Of a stretch of 14,679 nucleotides of DNA, positions 13,202-14,679 are shown one piece after another. The position numbers and the translations under genes are program-made. The notes below the pieces were generated by a model. That model was given only the letters and a program-made list of their open reading frames with translations. It was not told where the DNA came from and did no database searches. Each line of letters begins with the position of its first letter. Positions within the stretch are counted from its first letter, which is position 1. The stretch lies in contig CAYYZW010000247.1 of NCBI GenBank assembly GCA_964476375.1, forward strand, positions 1 to 14,679. Reading direction: 5' to 3'. Source of the DNA: SAT2750 sp964476375 (GTDB lineage: Bacteria > Planctomycetota > Planctomycetia > Pirellulales > Pirellulaceae).

Positions 13202-14568
13202 CGCCCGTCACTCTCCATCCAGCGGGCATCCCCTGGCTCGAAGAGAGGGGGCTGCGGAGAGTCCGCGGTGATCACTTTCCAGCTCTCACCATTTTCGCGA
13301 AAGCGGTCCAGGCGAGTGGGCCGGTATGTGAATTCCAGTTCCGGCGTCGCCACCGCCTGGCCCCCTTCCTGGTGGGATGTCATGGCCGCATCGAGGATGC
13401 CGGAGACCAGCAGTGTGCGTTCTACCGGATAAGACGGTCGTCCGCTGATAAACATCCGCTGGATTGCATGCGAGAGGGCCTTGAAAAGACAGCGATTTCC
13501 CCAGGGGCCGTTGTAGAGGGAGGTGGCCAGGGGCGTCGATTCTCCCCGGAGCTGGCAGGAAAAGTTCCAGCGGTCAGAGCTGTCGGCAATGCTCAGGACC
13601 GATGCCCGGGTTCCATCCCGGTACTGCAGCAGGAGGCCATGATTGATCTGGAAGAACATTTCCGGGGAAATAGGCCGGGCCACGGTGGACGCGTCCTTTC
13701 CAGGCCAGGGCTGGCGTCGGAATCCACCCTCGACTTCTGCCAGCATGGCACGCTTTACGAGATCCCGTGAAATTCGGCCCGACGCGAGAGCCTGCTGAAT
13801 TTGCTCGCCGTGGAGAACCTCGACCTGGGAGACACCGGTCTCCCCGCCCCGCCGTCCCTCGATCAGGGACTGCAATAATTCCAGTCCATGGAAATCATAA
13901 GATTCCAGTCCTCCACCATGAATCGACACGGCCTCCTCAACCACCGCACGATGCGGCAGCGAGATCATCGGAACGCGCTGCGCCAGGGGGACCGAGCTGC
14001 CGGCCATCAGTGGCATCTTGTTGGCCCGGGCGACCTCGTACATCTCGCGTGCCCAGTCCCAGCGGTAGGAGAGATGCTTGTCATTGAAAAGCGGCACAAA
14101 GCGGCCGCTGCGCAGCATCACCTCGACACACTGGTCGAAAAACTGCTTGCGAGGATACATTTTCTGTCCGCGTGCATTGATCGGGTAATCGCCGTGTTCT
14201 CCTATCAGGAGGACGGCATCCACATCCAGTTGATGCCCTCCCTGGCAGAGGGCCTTGTCAATCGACTTGTAGAGCGGGATGTCGTGATCCCGTGCGGCCC
14301 TGCGGGCCATGTCCTGGGAGGGGAACTGGTCCGCATAAAACGAAACGATATCGACACCGGGGTCATGGAGTTGTCCACGGAAAAGGTAGGGCGCAAAGAA
14401 ATTTTCCAGAATGTCATAGGCATGACTGCGGAAGCGAAACTCGGTAAACACGGCTGCCACCCTGGGCCGATGGCGGTGCAGGTGTCCCCTGGCATGGGGG
14501 GCCAGGGCCAGGCATGAACCGGCAGAGAGGTGCTGGATAAAATGACGTCGCGAAAAATGACGGTTCAT
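13198..14568 (-). CDS. Tat-exported planctomycete protein of unknown function (GEHGDYP/FNDKHLSY/GGETGV family)
   Basis: A 456-residue protein with a twin-arginine signal (NRHFSRRHFIQHLSAGSCLALAP, 2-24). The mature part begins RVAAVFTEFRFRSHAYDIL (36-54). It then carries stretches I recognise from a widespread but unnamed planctomycete group: DAVLLIGEHGDYPINARGQKMYPR (117-140), VPLFNDKHLSYRWDWAREM (158-176), LMAGSSVPLAQRVP (187-200), YDFHGLELLQSLIEGRRGGETGV (224-246). Near the C-terminus are RTLLVSGILDAAM (384-396) and EGGQAVATPELEFTY (401-415), which resemble the end of Gfo/Idh/MocA-like exported oxidoreductases. Family assignment is by pattern memory; no catalytic residue is known. The ATG at 14568 is chosen because it leads directly into the Tat motif; an in-frame ATG at 14622 would add 18 atypical residues but has a GGGA nearby. 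It is convergent with, and overlaps by 4 bp, the serine hydrolase gene. Confidence 0.85.
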   Translation of the reverse strand: MNRHFSRRHFIQHLSAGSCLALAPHARGHLHRHRPRVAAVFTEFRFRSHAYDILENFFAPYLFRGQLHDPGVDIVSFYADQFPSQDMARRAARDHDIPLYKSIDKALCQGGHQLDVDAVLLIGEHGDYPINARGQKMYPRKQFFDQCVEVMLRSGRFVPLFNDKHLSYRWDWAREMYEVARANKMPLMAGSSVPLAQRVPMISLPHRAVVEEAVSIHGGGLESYDFHGLELLQSLIEGRRGGETGVSQVEVLHGEQIQQALASGRISRDLVKRAMLAEVEGGFRRQPWPGKDASTVARPISPEMFFQINHGLLLQYRDGTRASVLSIADSSDRWNFSCQLRGESTPLATSLYNGPWGNRCLFKALSHAIQRMFISGRPSYPVERTLLVSGILDAAMTSHQEGGQAVATPELEFTYRPTRLDRFRENGESWKVITADSPQPPLFEPGDARWMESDGR

Positions 14569-14679
14569 CGGGCCGGCCTGGGGTAAGCAGGAGAGGGCGC
14601 CACGAGGCTCAAGCCCCATCATATCAATTCCCGGATCGGTGTGCCCGAGTGGAGGACCGGAAGGGGCCGGCCGGCCGGG
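14569..14679. other. Upstream region of the Tat-exported gene, to the right edge
   Basis: 111 bases with no supported gene. A TATGAT (- strand, near 14625-14620, overlapping the alternative ATG) is a possible -10 without a good -35. The edge carries a GGCC tandem palindrome. Too little sequence remains to tell whether another gene begins beyond the window. Confidence 0.4.
14665..14678. repeat. Tandem GGCC palindrome at the right edge
   Basis: Three and a half tandem GGCC units form a perfect 12-bp palindrome (14665-14676). The 8-base core also occurs at 14571-14578, directly before the Tat-exported gene's start, and at 6271-6278, in the leader of the DUF1501 gene. It could fold as a hairpin or be only a GC-rich low-complexity tract. 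Confidence 0.35.

Noticed and set aside
14640..14679. tRNA-Ser/Leu-like start (GTGCCCGAGTGG resembles a D-arm)
   Set aside because: The D-loop that would follow is too long, no acceptor or anticodon stem fits the following GGCC repeat, and the window ends before it could be evaluated.

Overview
The window looks like chromosomal DNA of a planctomycete (Planctomycetota, possibly a marine or metagenome-derived lineage). The base composition is fairly GC-rich. The strongest clue is a block typical of that phylum: a secreted Ig-like/DUF1549/DUF1553 protein, a Tat-exported DUF1501 protein and a secreted protein with pre-peptidase C-terminal (PPC) domains. A secreted PQQ-type propeller with an 'NWxQFRG' N-terminus and a Tat-exported protein with a 'GEHGDYP...FNDKHLSY...GGETGV' core point the same way. 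No rRNA, CRISPR array, insertion sequence or phage gene is visible, and no tRNA can be supported.

Layout, left to right. (1) 1-439 (-) is the 5' part of a short-chain dehydrogenase/reductase cut by the window edge. It is divergent from (2) a + strand pair, 594-1895 (exported PQQ-like beta-propeller) and 1922-2470 (small DUF6817-like, possibly HD-fold protein). (3) These converge on a long - strand block. The DUF1549/1553 gene (8731-6287), the DUF1501 gene (6238-4919) and the PPC-domain gene (4912-2486) lie nose to tail, with a good promoter candidate at 8816-8845. Just upstream on the same strand is an AraD1/GguC-like fumarylacetoacetate-hydrolase-fold gene (9918-8869). (4) Divergent from it is a + strand run: a Gfo/Idh/MocA oxidoreductase (10062-11201), a secreted protein that is probably a beta-propeller (11215-12033) and a cytoplasmic class-C beta-lactamase-fold serine hydrolase (12071-13201). 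(5) This run converges on a Tat-exported planctomycete protein (14568-13198); the two stop codons overlap inside one CTAG palindrome.

How they may work together. The DUF1549/1553-DUF1501-PPC trio is a recurring planctomycete cell-envelope or exported module of unknown biochemistry. The AraD1-like gene and the Gfo/Idh/MocA gene share a 143-bp divergent control region with a candidate operator overlapping both -35 positions. This suggests a coordinately regulated sugar or sugar-acid oxidation function: NAD(P)-dependent dehydrogenase, keto-sugar-acid dehydratase, plus a hydrolase and an exported propeller. That pathway is inference; nothing in the sequence fixes the substrate. I did not find a clearly novel multi-gene system. 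The items most worth a second look are the divergent regulatory region, the unassigned exported propeller and the DUF6817-like protein.
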